Shown: positions 46,945-56,591 of the stretch, piece after piece
Position numbering within the stretch: position 1 is the stretch's first letter
How the letters are laid out: every line of letters starts with the position of its first letter
Assembly (NCBI GenBank): GCA_009779755.1
Contig: WRDO01000010.1
Span: forward strand, 1-64,000
DNA length: 64,000 bases
Direction of reading: 5' to 3'
Source of the DNA: Defluviitaleaceae bacterium
GTDB lineage: Bacteria > Bacillota > Clostridia > Lachnospirales > WQUN01
Position numbers and translations under genes: made by a program
Notes under the pieces: model-generated
The model's database searches: none
Told to the model about the DNA's origin: nothing
Seen by the model: only the letters and a program-made list of their open reading frames with translations

Positions 46945-47967
46945 ATGAAGACGATATTCGTCGTTGATGATTCGGACGTTAACCTCATACAGGCAAAACG
47001 CGCCTTGGAGGGTCATTACCATGTCCGCACGATGCCTTCCGCGGACAGGATGCTTACGATTATCAATAAAATCGTCCCCGACTTGATCCTTTTGGATATC
47101 GAAATGCCTGAAATGGACGGATTCGCCGCGATAAATAAACTGAAGGAGCTTCCGCACACCAAGTTTATCCCCGTTATGTTCCTCACCGCGTCCACGGACG
47201 ATGAAATCGAAGCCAAGGGGCTTGAGCACGGCGCGGTGGACTTCGTCACCAAACCGTTTTCGCCCGCGGTTCTGTTAAACCGCATCGCACATCATCTGCA
47301 TATCGAGGAATTGCTCAAGAAACGTACCGAGCGGTTGGAGCGGTTGCAAGACGGTATCCTCGAGGTGGTCGTGGATATGGTGGAAAGCCGCGACAAAATC
47401 ACCGGCGGCCATATCGAACGCACCTCGCAGTATATAAAGATATTAATGGAAACGATGATCTCCGAAGGCGTATACACGGATGATATGAAGGACTGGGACT
47501 TGGACACCGTCATTTCGTCAGCACGGCTGCACGACGTCGGCAAGATTACGGTTGCGGATTCCGTCTTAAACAAACCCGCGAGGCTTACCGCGGAAGAATA
47601 TGGTGAAATCAAAAAACATGCCCCCGAAGGCGAACACATCGTGGATCGGATCATCGCGAAAACCGGCGAGGAATCCTTCCTGCACCACGCGAAGCTGTTC
47701 GCGGGGTATCACCACGAAAAATGGGACGGTACGGGTTACCCGCGGGGTATGCAGGGCCAAGAAATCCCGTTGCAAGGGCGTATCATGGCCATCGCGGATG
47801 TTTATGACGCCCTCGTTTCGGCAAGGCCTTACAAGCTCCCCTTTTCCCACGAGGAAGCCAAGATCATTATATACACGGACGCGGGTAAGCACTTCGACCC
47901 GAATATCGTAAACGTCTTCCTCCAAATATCGGATAAGTTCGCATCCGTTATGAAAACACTGCCGTAA
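46945..47967 (+). CDS. Response regulator with HD-GYP c-di-GMP phosphodiesterase domain
   Basis: 340 residues. A receiver domain (1-120) holds FVVDDSDVN, the phospho-acceptor Asp in LLDIEMPEMDG and the Lys in VTKPFSP. An HD-GYP domain follows (about 135-335), with ARLHDVGKI and HHEKWDGTGYPRG, both intact. It would hydrolyse c-di-GMP when phosphorylated, very likely by the downstream hybrid kinase. The start follows AAGGGGGA. Confidence 0.96.
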   Translation: MKTIFVVDDSDVNLIQAKRALEGHYHVRTMPSADRMLTIINKIVPDLILLDIEMPEMDGFAAINKLKELPHTKFIPVMFLTASTDDEIEAKGLEHGAVDFVTKPFSPAVLLNRIAHHLHIEELLKKRTERLERLQDGILEVVVDMVESRDKITGGHIERTSQYIKILMETMISEGVYTDDMKDWDLDTVISSARLHDVGKITVADSVLNKPARLTAEEYGEIKKHAPEGEHIVDRIIAKTGEESFLHHAKLFAGYHHEKWDGTGYPRGMQGQEIPLQGRIMAIADVYDALVSARPYKLPFSHEEAKIIIYTDAGKHFDPNIVNVFLQISDKFASVMKTLP

Positions 47968-47992
47968 CCGGCTCGCTTTGGGAGGCGCAACC

Positions 47993-50900
47993 ATGAATAT
48001 GAGCATCAAAACGAAATTCATCGTCGTACTGGCCGTTATTATTACGATCGCAACCTCGGCGGTGGTGGCGGTGAGAGCCATACAGTTACGCGACCAACAA
48101 CGTGCGTTAATTACCGAACGCCTGCAAGGCAACGCGAACCTCGCTGTGGGTATATTTGAAACGGTGCGGGGATACACCTTCCGTATCATGGACATCGTCG
48201 CCACCATGCCTTACGTAAAGGAATTGCTTGAAGGCGACAAGGATGTGGCCGAAACCCTCGAACGGCGTTTATATTCACTTTTCTACAGCATTAACCCGGC
48301 GGAAAGCGAGGTGTACGCTTATGCGAACATCTTCGTCTTTGACGCCGATTTGCAATTGGTTTCCGTAGCCAACCCCAACGGGGACGTTATACGGATAACC
48401 GATCCGCAATTCATGGATAATATAATGGCGGCATACAACGGAAAGACCTATGTATCCGCCGCATCCCGCGACCCGGAAAGCGGACGCCTTCACTTCCTGT
48501 TCACCCAGCCCGTTATGGTGGACGGCGTGTTCACGGGTTTGGTGGCCGTCCTCAGCAACACCGAGGATTTGGGTGTCTTCCTTCGGGACCCTACGCATGA
48601 CTACGACAGTTTTATCAATATCGCCGACGCGCAGGGTACGATCTTCTTCTCCAACCGTTCGGCGTACATCGGGCGGCACATCAACGACTTGGGTGTTTTC
48701 GAGGCGTTCGGCCGTATCCCCATCAACGAGATGTTTAACCATACGTCCGCCATCACGGGTATCGACAAGATCGCTTATATCCTGGTCGAACCCAAGCTGG
48801 ACTGGACAATTATCTGCTTCTTCGACGCCGCCGCCGTAGACGACACCACACAGGTTATTATCGTTTCGCTGCTCCCTACCCTTTCGGGTATTATCCTTGC
48901 CTCCATTCTTATGCTCGTTATCGTAGCGCGCTCCCTGCAGCCGCTGAAACCCCTCGCGGCGGCTGCGGGGGAAGTGGCGCGCGGTAACCTGGGCATCAGC
49001 TTCGAAATCCGCCGTAACGATGAAATCGCACAGGTGTCCAAGTCCTTCCTCGAAATCGTGCAGGCGTTGGGTATCCTGCGCGACAGCTTTATCAAAGCGG
49101 AGGAATCGATGACCAGCGGCGACATCCATTACCGCTTGGAAGACGCGCGGCTTTCGGGTGTGTATAACGAAATGCTCATCAGTACGAACAATATGATCCG
49201 CCACATGCGTGTGCTGCACGCGGAGGCCGAAAACGCCTCCGCCACGCAAAGCGACTATTTGGACAAAATGAATATTATCAATGAAGTCTCGATTATGTTG
49301 TTCCTTTCCGACATCGACGGCTTCGAGCACAATATATGGGCGTCGATGGAAATGCTGGGCAAAGCGGCGAACGCCGAACGCATGTATATATGGAAGAATT
49401 ATATGAAGGACGGTCAACTTTACGCCACGAAGCTCTTCGAATGGACCGAAGGCGCGGAACACACCCAAGAGAACGCGCTCGCCGTCGAGGCTTGTTACGC
49501 GGAGAACATGCCCGCGTGGGAGGAAATCTTCCTGAAAGGGAATACCGTCAATGAATTCGTACGTTACCTCCCGATAAACGAACGTGAAGCCCTCGAGCCG
49601 CGGGGAGCCTTGTCGGTCGTAGCCGCCCCGATATACCTGAACGATTTATTCTGGGGTTTCGCAGGCTTCGATAATTGCCGCGAGGAACGTTTGTTTACCG
49701 AAAACGAGGAAAACCTCCTGCGTTCCGCCGGTATGCTCTTCATCAACGCGATCAATCGCAACGAAATGGCGAAGGACGTACAATCCGCGTTGGAAAAGGC
49801 CGAAGAAGCGACGCGTTCGAAGTCGAACTTCCTCGCCACCATGTCGCACGAAATCCGCACGCCCATGAACGCCATACTCGGTATCGCGCAAATCCAAATG
49901 CAAAATACCGACCTTCCGAGGGAATACGCCTCCGAGCTTGAAAAAATCTACAGCTCGGGCAACAACCTGCTGGGGATCATCAACGATATATTGGATATGT
50001 CCAAAATCGAGACGGGTAAAATGGAAATCAACTATGTCGAATACGACGTGCCGAGCCTGATCAACGACGCCGTTCAATTGAATATCGTTCGCATCGGTTC
50101 CAAACGCATCGAATTCGTTTTGGACATAGACGAAAACCTGCCGCTGCGTTTGGTCGGCGACGAGCTTCGGTTAAAACAAATATTAAATAACCTCCTTTCC
50201 AACGCCATCAAGTATACCGAAAGCGGCCACGTAAAGTTAACCGTCACGCATTCCGAGGAAAACGACGGCGTGGCGTTGCATTTATTAGTGGAGGATACCG
50301 GGCAAGGTATGACGCTCGAAGACCGCGACAGGCTCTTTTCGGAATACATCCGCTTTAACGCCGAAGCCAACCGCAAAACCGAAGGTACGGGATTGGGGCT
50401 TTCCATTACGAAAAAATTGGTGGAGCTCATGGACGGCACCATTTGGGCGGAGAGCGAATACGGCAAGGGCAGCGTCTTTATGGTAATGGTAAAGCAGAGG
50501 GTAACGGAAACCGGGTGCGAACCCATCGGCTCGGAGTTGGCGGAGCAGTTGTGCAGCTTTAGGTTCCGCGGGCACAAACAGTTCGCCGACCTGCAAATAA
50601 CGAGGGAACCCATGCCGTACGGAAAGGTGCTCATCGTAGACGACGTAGAGACGAACCTGTACGTAGCCAAGGGCTTGATGGCACCGTACAAGTTGCAAAT
50701 CGAAACCGTGCTGAGCGGTTTCGCGGCGATCGGTAAGATAACCGAAGGACAACGTTACGATATCGTCTTTATGGACCATATGATGCCGCAAATGGACGGC
50801 ATCGAAACCACGCACCGTATCCGCGCGATGGGCTACAAGGATACCATCGTTGCACTGACGGCAAACGCGCTGGCGGGCAACGACGAAATGTTCCGATCGA

Positions 50901-51610
50901 AAGGCTTCGACGGTTTTATATCAAAACCCATCGATATCCGTGAGCTTAACAACGTATTGAATAAATTCATCCGCGACAAGCAGCCCCCCAATGTGCTGAC
51001 TGCGGCGCGAGCGCAAGCCGAAACCGCGGATATAGCTGCGATCGGTGCGGATACGGTCGGTACGGATACGAAAGCATCCGACGTCGAGTTGCTTACGATC
51101 TTCGTTAAGGACGCGAAAAAAGCGCTCCCGACCATCCGAACCGCCATGGCGGATGATTTACGCTTATACGTAGTCAACGTCCATGCCATGAAAAGCGCGC
51201 TCGCCAATATCGGTGAACGCGAAGCCTCCACGATGGCGGATACCTTGGAAACCGCCGGTAAAAAACATGACACGGCGACCATCGAAGCCGAAACCGAACC
51301 CTTTTTGGAAAAGCTCGAATCCATCATCGCGCGTATCGAGACGGAATTGCCGGACAAGGATGACACTTCGGTTTTATCCGATTCCGACCCGGAAATTCTT
51401 AGGGCTAAGCTGAAGCTGATCGCCGAGGCTTGCGACGACTACGACGACATGGCCGTTGAAACGGTTCTGACCGAGCTCCGCCGATTGAATTGGACGAAGG
51501 AAACCATGGATTTATTGGACACCATCGCCGAATACGTATTCCATTCGGACTTTGAGAAGGCGGCGGAACGGATACGAACGCATTTGATTACGTTGACGGA
51601 TACGGTATAA
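47993..51610 (+). CDS. Membrane hybrid histidine kinase: Cache-HAMP-GAF-HisKA-HATPase-REC-HPt
   Basis: 1205 residues. Membrane spans lie near 8-28 and 285-308, with an extracellular dCache-type sensor between. Then come HAMP, a second HAMP-like region, a GAF domain (about 430-590) and HisKA with MSHEIRTPMNAILG (His near 617). HATPase_c has N-box NNLLSNAIKYTE and GTGLGLSI. A receiver domain follows with Asp in VFMDHMMPQMDG (near 926), then an HPt domain with His in VNVHAMKSALANIGE (near 1063). It is a complete phosphorelay in one chain. The ATG at 47993 follows TTGGGAGGC. It ends the operon before a terminator. Confidence 0.96.
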   Translation: MNMSIKTKFIVVLAVIITIATSAVVAVRAIQLRDQQRALITERLQGNANLAVGIFETVRGYTFRIMDIVATMPYVKELLEGDKDVAETLERRLYSLFYSINPAESEVYAYANIFVFDADLQLVSVANPNGDVIRITDPQFMDNIMAAYNGKTYVSAASRDPESGRLHFLFTQPVMVDGVFTGLVAVLSNTEDLGVFLRDPTHDYDSFINIADAQGTIFFSNRSAYIGRHINDLGVFEAFGRIPINEMFNHTSAITGIDKIAYILVEPKLDWTIICFFDAAAVDDTTQVIIVSLLPTLSGIILASILMLVIVARSLQPLKPLAAAAGEVARGNLGISFEIRRNDEIAQVSKSFLEIVQALGILRDSFIKAEESMTSGDIHYRLEDARLSGVYNEMLISTNNMIRHMRVLHAEAENASATQSDYLDKMNIINEVSIMLFLSDIDGFEHNIWASMEMLGKAANAERMYIWKNYMKDGQLYATKLFEWTEGAEHTQENALAVEACYAENMPAWEEIFLKGNTVNEFVRYLPINEREALEPRGALSVVAAPIYLNDLFWGFAGFDNCREERLFTENEENLLRSAGMLFINAINRNEMAKDVQSALEKAEEATRSKSNFLATMSHEIRTPMNAILGIAQIQMQNTDLPREYASELEKIYSSGNNLLGIINDILDMSKIETGKMEINYVEYDVPSLINDAVQLNIVRIGSKRIEFVLDIDENLPLRLVGDELRLKQILNNLLSNAIKYTESGHVKLTVTHSEENDGVALHLLVEDTGQGMTLEDRDRLFSEYIRFNAEANRKTEGTGLGLSITKKLVELMDGTIWAESEYGKGSVFMVMVKQRVTETGCEPIGSELAEQLCSFRFRGHKQFADLQITREPMPYGKVLIVDDVETNLYVAKGLMAPYKLQIETVLSGFAAIGKITEGQRYDIVFMDHMMPQMDGIETTHRIRAMGYKDTIVALTANALAGNDEMFRSKGFDGFISKPIDIRELNNVLNKFIRDKQPPNVLTAARAQAETADIAAIGADTVGTDTKASDVELLTIFVKDAKKALPTIRTAMADDLRLYVVNVHAMKSALANIGEREASTMADTLETAGKKHDTATIEAETEPFLEKLESIIARIETELPDKDDTSVLSDSDPEILRAKLKLIAEACDDYDDMAVETVLTELRRLNWTKETMDLLDTIAEYVFHSDFEKAAERIRTHLITLTDTV

Positions 51611-51630
51611 CTGTTACCCGCCAATAAAAT

Positions 51631-51665
51631 AAGACCCCGCGCGTATTATTCGAGCGGGGTCTTTT
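51631..51665. terminator. Bidirectional terminator between convergent units
   Basis: AAGACCCCGC (51631-51640) and GCGGGGTCTT (51654-51663) pair perfectly, followed by T-rich sequence in both directions. It serves the signalling operon and the convergent Ig-repeat gene. Confidence 0.85.
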
Positions 51666-51674
51666 CGTTATCGT

Positions 51675-53330
51675 TTACCAAACCGGTATGCTGATCGCCG
51701 GGACATCGATCCAGCTTGACGACCCCCTGCGGATTTGTACCGTCAGGCTGATATTGTTTGCGCTTGCCGGAAGGTTATTTGTGTTAACCCAAATGTTGCG
51801 CAGCGTCCATACGCGGCTGTTGTTTTGCCCCACGGTATACGTGTTTGTTTCCGGTACGATGATGTTCCATGCGGCGTCCCGTACCCTTACCGCGGTTACG
51901 TCGTTGGCGGTGGAGAATTCCATCGTATCGATGGGCCACAACATTTCACGGCTCACATGCGCCGGGTTAAGGGTCGTACCCCAAATCGCGTTTTGCACTT
52001 GGTTACCTTGCCCCGGTTGGTTGATGAACAACCCGCCCACACCCGAAAGCGTTACGTGCGCGTCAAACCCGGAGCCCGAAAATATATTGCCGATGTCGCT
52101 TGCATGTATGTGGATGGGGACGTTGTTCGCGAAGCCTTCCATGGTAAAGGTTTGTTCCCAAATCCAAATGCTGCCTGATTGGATACGGTCGGTTGTGCGG
52201 TTAAAATTGAGTTGGCGGTTCCCCACGTTTACCCACAGGTCGGTGGCGTACAGGTTGGTATGCACAACGATCCTGACGTGAGTGGGTTCCGAAGCGTTGG
52301 GGTGCCAAGAGGCGATCGCGTTACTGATCGTGACCCGCGTTTGCAAGGTATTGATCGCGACGTTTTGGGTGAATGCCCCGGTGTTTGTATCGGTGACGTT
52401 GGCAAACGCGGTGATTGTATCGGCGGCGGAAGGCGCGATCGTCGCCGTCCATGTGCGTAAGCCGATCGACGTGGGATTGGTGCGGGTGGCGTTGACGCGT
52501 GTATTGCCCACCATTATCCATACGAAGTTGACCTCGTTATTGGTCGTTATGCTGACCGTGCTCGTCCCCCCCAACGGGACTTGTGCGGGGTTGGGTACGG
52601 TATTGACGATTAGCGGATTGGCCGGGGGTACAAAAGGCGCGGTATTTTGTATCCGATAGTCCTGCGTGGTCGCCCCGCGCGTATAGTAACCTACGTTGGC
52701 GGATATCTGTACCATGTGTACGATCGGATTGATATTGTTTATCGTGACCTGCCACACTTGGGTGGTTTCGCTTGTGTTTACGCGCGTGGCCCTGTGGAAG
52801 GTTTGCGGGGTGCCCCGGGTTACCCATACTTCGGTTGCGCCCAAACCGGTTACGATTTCGAGCCGCGCTTGGTTGACGGCGGTCGCTTGTATTTCGGTTA
52901 CACTTACAATGGCAAGTGCCGGGACCGGGGTACCGGGCTGTTGCGTTTGCACCGTACCCGATACGGTGATGGGGATGGACAGCGTGACCACGCCTTCACC
53001 GATTGCGGTATTGGCGGTATTCGCGAATACATCGATACGTGTGGCGCCCGCCGCGGGGTTTAAGGTAATGTTCCATGTGCGTATGCCCGTCGTTGCGTTT
53101 TGGTTGGTTTGCGCCCCTTGCGTGCGTGTACCGCCGATTTCGGCGAATACGTGTGTGGTTTCCGCGTTGGTGTGCACGGTAAGCGTTATCGTTTGGCCGA
53201 CTTGGACGGTTGTCCTGTCCATATGGAAGGACGTAATCGCCGCGTTTGCGCTGACCGCCAACGGAAACGCCAAGCACAATATCGCCGTAAGGATTGTCAT
53301 TGACAGCGTACGTTTGATAAGATTTGACAA
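51675..53330 (-). CDS. Secreted protein made of tandem Ig-like domains
   Basis: 551 residues with a signal peptide (LIKRT, hydrophobic core, cleavage after VSANA). The body is about five divergent repeats of about 95-100 residues sharing a pattern such as TVQVGQTITLTVHTNAETTHV and a Trp-centred RTWNITLNP / RTWTATIAP motif. I choose the TTG at 53330 because GAGGAG lies before it; upstream in-frame starts would run through the divergent promoter region. No anchor motif is seen. It may be a secreted adhesin or cell-wall binding protein. It is divergently arranged with the xylanase. Confidence 0.82.
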   Translation of the reverse strand: MSNLIKRTLSMTILTAILCLAFPLAVSANAAITSFHMDRTTVQVGQTITLTVHTNAETTHVFAEIGGTRTQGAQTNQNATTGIRTWNITLNPAAGATRIDVFANTANTAIGEGVVTLSIPITVSGTVQTQQPGTPVPALAIVSVTEIQATAVNQARLEIVTGLGATEVWVTRGTPQTFHRATRVNTSETTQVWQVTINNINPIVHMVQISANVGYYTRGATTQDYRIQNTAPFVPPANPLIVNTVPNPAQVPLGGTSTVSITTNNEVNFVWIMVGNTRVNATRTNPTSIGLRTWTATIAPSAADTITAFANVTDTNTGAFTQNVAINTLQTRVTISNAIASWHPNASEPTHVRIVVHTNLYATDLWVNVGNRQLNFNRTTDRIQSGSIWIWEQTFTMEGFANNVPIHIHASDIGNIFSGSGFDAHVTLSGVGGLFINQPGQGNQVQNAIWGTTLNPAHVSREMLWPIDTMEFSTANDVTAVRVRDAAWNIIVPETNTYTVGQNNSRVWTLRNIWVNTNNLPASANNISLTVQIRRGSSSWIDVPAISIPVW

Positions 53331-53349
53331 TTGAACCCACTCCTCTATA

Positions 53350-53390
53350 TTGTATCCATACGAGAATGCGTATATATTATCATATACGCA
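53350..53390 (+). promoter_or_regulatory. Xylanase promoter overlapped by a perfect palindrome
   Basis: TTGTAT (53350-53355), 17 bases and TATATT (53373-53378) form a promoter for the xylanase gene. The palindrome TGCGTATAT-6-ATATACGCA (53367-53390, perfect over nine bases per arm) covers the -10 box. This is the layout of a repressor operator and it could also control the divergent Ig-repeat gene. Confidence 0.55.
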
Positions 53391-53430
53391 AATAAAATGT
53401 AATATTTTCAATAGATTAAGGGGAATGAAT

Positions 53431-55056
53431 ATGAAAAAAACGATCGTTTTGATTATTCTTTTGGTTTTTCTTTCCGCCTGCGGGCAAACCGACACGCACG
53501 TACCCCCGACGGAAAACCCGCAACCCGAAAGCACCGCCGCCCCTACGCCAACGCCTTCACCGTCGCCGACCCCCGAACCTACCCCTCCCCCCGAACCCGA
53601 TCCTACCCCTACGCCCCCGCTCGGTTGGCAAATGGATCTGCCTTCCTTATCGGAAGCCTTCGCCCCGTACTTTCTGTTCGGTAATATCTATTCAAGCTCG
53701 GGCCGTATGACGGCCAATGATACGAATACCGCGTTCTTGCACCATTTCAACGCGGTAACGGCGGAAAATTGGCATAAGCCCGATGCTTTTAACAACCGCG
53801 GCTTTAACCGCCCGGAAGCAAGCGCATACAATTTCCGCCAATCCGATACGGTTGTGGATTGGGCGGTTGCCAATGACCTGACATTGGTGGGCCATGCGCT
53901 GGTATGGCACAGCCAATCACCCGATTGGTTATACTTCAGTGCGGCGAACACCCCGCGCACCCGCGCCGAAGCGCGCGAGAACATGGAGTTCCATATCCGT
54001 ACATTGTCCGAACATTACGCGGCGCGCGGGCAGCTCGGCGCTTTCTACGCGTGGGATGTGGTCAACGAGGCGATTGCCTCAGGCGGCGGTTCATGGACGG
54101 GCGATTGGCGCAGGCAGCTGCGGCAAGATTCCCCTTGGCTTAGAGCATACGAAAACGGTTATGACCCCGACGCCGGTGAACATCCGAGCGATTATATCTA
54201 CGATGCTTTTACCCTCGCGCGGCGTTATTTCCCTTATTCAATCCTGTATTACAACGATTACAACGAGGAAATCCCCGCCAAACGCAACGCCATCGCCCAA
54301 ATGGTTGAGGAGCTGAACGAACGGTGGGCGCACGACTTTACGAACAACCCCGACGCCGTACCCTACGGGGGGGCGTACGAAGGACGTTTGTTGGTGGAAG
54401 GAATCGGCTTGCAAAGCCACATGCACCTTGACCAATGGCGTACCAACCTCGGTAACGTACGCGAAGCCTTGGAGCGTTTCGCGCAAACCGGGGCGCGGCT
54501 CAGCGTTACGGAGTTGGACATCACCATCGGCGGGCAAGGCGGCAGGCACCCCGATACACTGCCTACCCCGCTCCCGAGGGAGGAATCGGAACGCCAAGCC
54601 GCGGCTTTCGCGAGGGTGTTCGGTTATTACTTGGAATTCGCCGATGCCATCGAACGCGTAACCGTATGGGGTAAGGCTGACAATCAAAGCTGGCGGGCAT
54701 GGGGCCATCCGTTGCTGTTCGACCACCTCCTCCACGCGAAACCGAGCTATTTCGCCGTGCTCGATGCGGCGAACGCCGCAACCCCCGCGGGTACGCGTCC
54801 CGTGATTGATATCGACGCGCTTCCTTCCGGCCGTACGGGCGAACCGTTCAGCGGACGCATCACCTTCACACAAAGCAGCTTTGCGCCTACGCGCTTCAGC
54901 GTTACCGAAGGGGAGCTTCCGCCGGGGCTGACATTATTTACAACCACCGGGGTCATAGGCGGATTCCCGACCCAAGCGGGCGTATTTACCTTTACGGTAA
55001 CCGCCGCCAACGCGTTCGGCACCGACGAAACCACGTTTACCGTTACCATCGGTTAA
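53431..55056 (+). CDS. GH10 endo-beta-1,4-xylanase lipoprotein
   Basis: 541 residues. A lipoprotein signal ends at LSAC, then a Pro/Thr/Ser/Glu linker of about 40 residues leads to a GH10 TIM barrel (about 65-440). The acid/base Glu is in WDVVNEAI (near 212) and the nucleophile Glu in SVTELDITI (near 361); substrate motifs GHALVWHSQ and ENWHKPDAF are intact. A C-terminal putative Ig (He_PIG) domain covers about 455-540. It cuts xylan at the cell surface. The second ATG (53431) is chosen because AAGGGG is seven bases before it. miaB follows eight bases downstream. Confidence 0.95.
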   Translation: MKKTIVLIILLVFLSACGQTDTHVPPTENPQPESTAAPTPTPSPSPTPEPTPPPEPDPTPTPPLGWQMDLPSLSEAFAPYFLFGNIYSSSGRMTANDTNTAFLHHFNAVTAENWHKPDAFNNRGFNRPEASAYNFRQSDTVVDWAVANDLTLVGHALVWHSQSPDWLYFSAANTPRTRAEARENMEFHIRTLSEHYAARGQLGAFYAWDVVNEAIASGGGSWTGDWRRQLRQDSPWLRAYENGYDPDAGEHPSDYIYDAFTLARRYFPYSILYYNDYNEEIPAKRNAIAQMVEELNERWAHDFTNNPDAVPYGGAYEGRLLVEGIGLQSHMHLDQWRTNLGNVREALERFAQTGARLSVTELDITIGGQGGRHPDTLPTPLPREESERQAAAFARVFGYYLEFADAIERVTVWGKADNQSWRAWGHPLLFDHLLHAKPSYFAVLDAANAATPAGTRPVIDIDALPSGRTGEPFSGRITFTQSSFAPTRFSVTEGELPPGLTLFTTTGVIGGFPTQAGVFTFTVTAANAFGTDETTFTVTIG

Positions 55057-55064
55057 GGATTCCC

Positions 55065-56504
55065 ATGGACGATACCCGTTACCTGCTGACCGCGCATAAC
55101 GATGATTTGGCAAGGTCAGGACGCCGACCGTGTTTTTACGTACGCAACTACGGCTGCCAAATGAACGAACGCGACGCCGAAAAGCTGCGCGCGTTATTGG
55201 CAAAATTAGGTTATGAACCCGTTGATAACCAAGAGGACGCCGATATAATCCTGTACAATACATGCTGCGTACGCGAAAGCGCCGAGGATAAGGTATTCGG
55301 TCACCTCAGCCGCATTAAGACCATAAAAGCCGCCAACCCGCGGCTTTTCGTTATTGTCTGCGGCTGCATGGCGCAACGGCCCGAAATCGCGGAAACCTTC
55401 CGCACGAAGCATCACTACATCAACGTGGTTTGCGGGACCGCCAATCGCCACCGCTTGCCCGACATGATTTGGCACTCCATGCAAAGCGGCGGGCAGGTAA
55501 TCGACATAAACGAGGACGAAGGCTTACCCGAACTCACCGACATACCCGTCACCACACGCGAATATCCGCATAAAGCGGGCGTCAACATCATGTACGGCTG
55601 CGATAATTATTGCGCTTTTTGCATTGTGCCTTACGTGCGCGGGCGCGAAAAGAGCCGCCTCATGCGGGATATATTGGATGAAGTACACGTGTTGGCGGAA
55701 GACGGCGTGAAGGAAATCATGTTACTGGGGCAGAATGTGAATGCTTACGCGAGGAAGGAGGTGGGTGGGGGATTCCGCTCCCTTGAAGGCGAAGTCGCTC
55801 GCCGGAATCCCCCACCCACCCCCTTCCTCACTTTTCCGTCGCTTTTACGGCAGGTGCATGAGGTCCCCGGTATTTTACGTATACGCTTCATGACATCGCA
55901 TCCGAAGGATTTTTCGGATGAACTTATCGCCGCGGTACGGGACTTGCCGAAGGTATGTAAAACGGTGCATTTACCGCTACAGTCGGGCAGTACGCGGATA
56001 TTGGAAGATATGAACCGTAAATATACGAAAGATGAGTACCTCGCGTTATGCGCCCGTTTGCAAGCCGCCGTGCCCGGTATCGGCATCACCACCGATATCA
56101 TCGTGGGGTATCCCGGCGAAACGGAGGCAGACTTTGAAGAGACGCTGGATGTGGCGCGACGGGTACGCTTTTCGGGTGCGTTTACGTTTATCTATTCCAA
56201 GCGAAGCGGCACACCCGCGGCGGAACGCACCGATACGGTACCGCGCAAAACGGCGAACGAACGGTTCGAACGGCTGACCGATACCGTTTACCCGATTATG
56301 CTGGAACGTAATCGGGGGCTGGTCGGGCAAACGGTTGAGGTTATGGCGGAGCAGGACGGCAAGGGGCGTATGGATGACAATACGCTGGTGCATTTTACCG
56401 GGAACGAAAACACCGCCTGTAAGGCGGGCGACGTTATATCCGTACGGATTACCGACGCGAAGTCATTTTATGTAAGCGGAACAGCGGACAATCCCGAAGG
56501 ATAA
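55065..56504 (+). CDS. miaB: tRNA-2-methylthio-N6-dimethylallyladenosine synthase, with an in-frame palindromic insertion
   Basis: 479 residues. The N-terminal UPF0004 domain has NYGCQMNERD and two further Cys. The radical-SAM site is GCDNYCAFCIVPYVRGRE (near 178-195), and a TRAM domain closes the protein. It methylthiolates i6A37 of tRNAs using two Fe-S clusters. Around residues 229-255, after GQNVNAYAR, about 26 extra residues rich in Gly, Pro and Arg replace the usual short linker before FPSLLRQVHE. They are encoded by a 27-base inverted repeat and its loop. The frame is kept and all catalytic motifs are intact, so the enzyme is probably active. Confidence 0.95.
   Translation: MDDTRYLLTAHNDDLARSGRRPCFYVRNYGCQMNERDAEKLRALLAKLGYEPVDNQEDADIILYNTCCVRESAEDKVFGHLSRIKTIKAANPRLFVIVCGCMAQRPEIAETFRTKHHYINVVCGTANRHRLPDMIWHSMQSGGQVIDINEDEGLPELTDIPVTTREYPHKAGVNIMYGCDNYCAFCIVPYVRGREKSRLMRDILDEVHVLAEDGVKEIMLLGQNVNAYARKEVGGGFRSLEGEVARRNPPPTPFLTFPSLLRQVHEVPGILRIRFMTSHPKDFSDELIAAVRDLPKVCKTVHLPLQSGSTRILEDMNRKYTKDEYLALCARLQAAVPGIGITTDIIVGYPGETEADFEETLDVARRVRFSGAFTFIYSKRSGTPAAERTDTVPRKTANERFERLTDTVYPIMLERNRGLVGQTVEVMAEQDGKGRMDDNTLVHFTGNENTACKAGDVISVRITDAKSFYVSGTADNPEG
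55751..55829 (+). repeat. Palindromic in-frame element, copy A (within miaB)
   Basis: The arms 55751-55777 and 55803-55829 are reverse complements over 27 bases with one mismatch, and contain GGGGGATTCCG / CGGAATCCCCC. The 25-base centre holds GCGAAGTCG and a small GGCGA/TCGCC hairpin. It matches copy B at 57513-57604 in reverse orientation. Confidence 0.85.
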
Positions 56505-56555
56505 ATCGAAGCCGACAATTGATGGTTTTTACCGTTGTGGTGTTCATGGAATGGC

Positions 56556-56585
56556 TTGATTTATGGATTTATTAAATTGTATATC
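56556..56585 (+). promoter_or_regulatory. Candidate promoter of the small RNA
   Basis: TTGATT (56556-56561), 18 bases and TATATC (56580-56585) would start a transcript near 56592. Confidence 0.4.
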
Positions 56586-56591
56586 TTGACT

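Noticed and set aside
48275..49468. Long open frame (397 codons) antisense to the hybrid kinase gene
   Set aside because: It mirrors the codon pattern of the strong kinase gene, has no ribosome site or family motif, and has a composition (His/Arg/Val-rich) typical of an antisense shadow.
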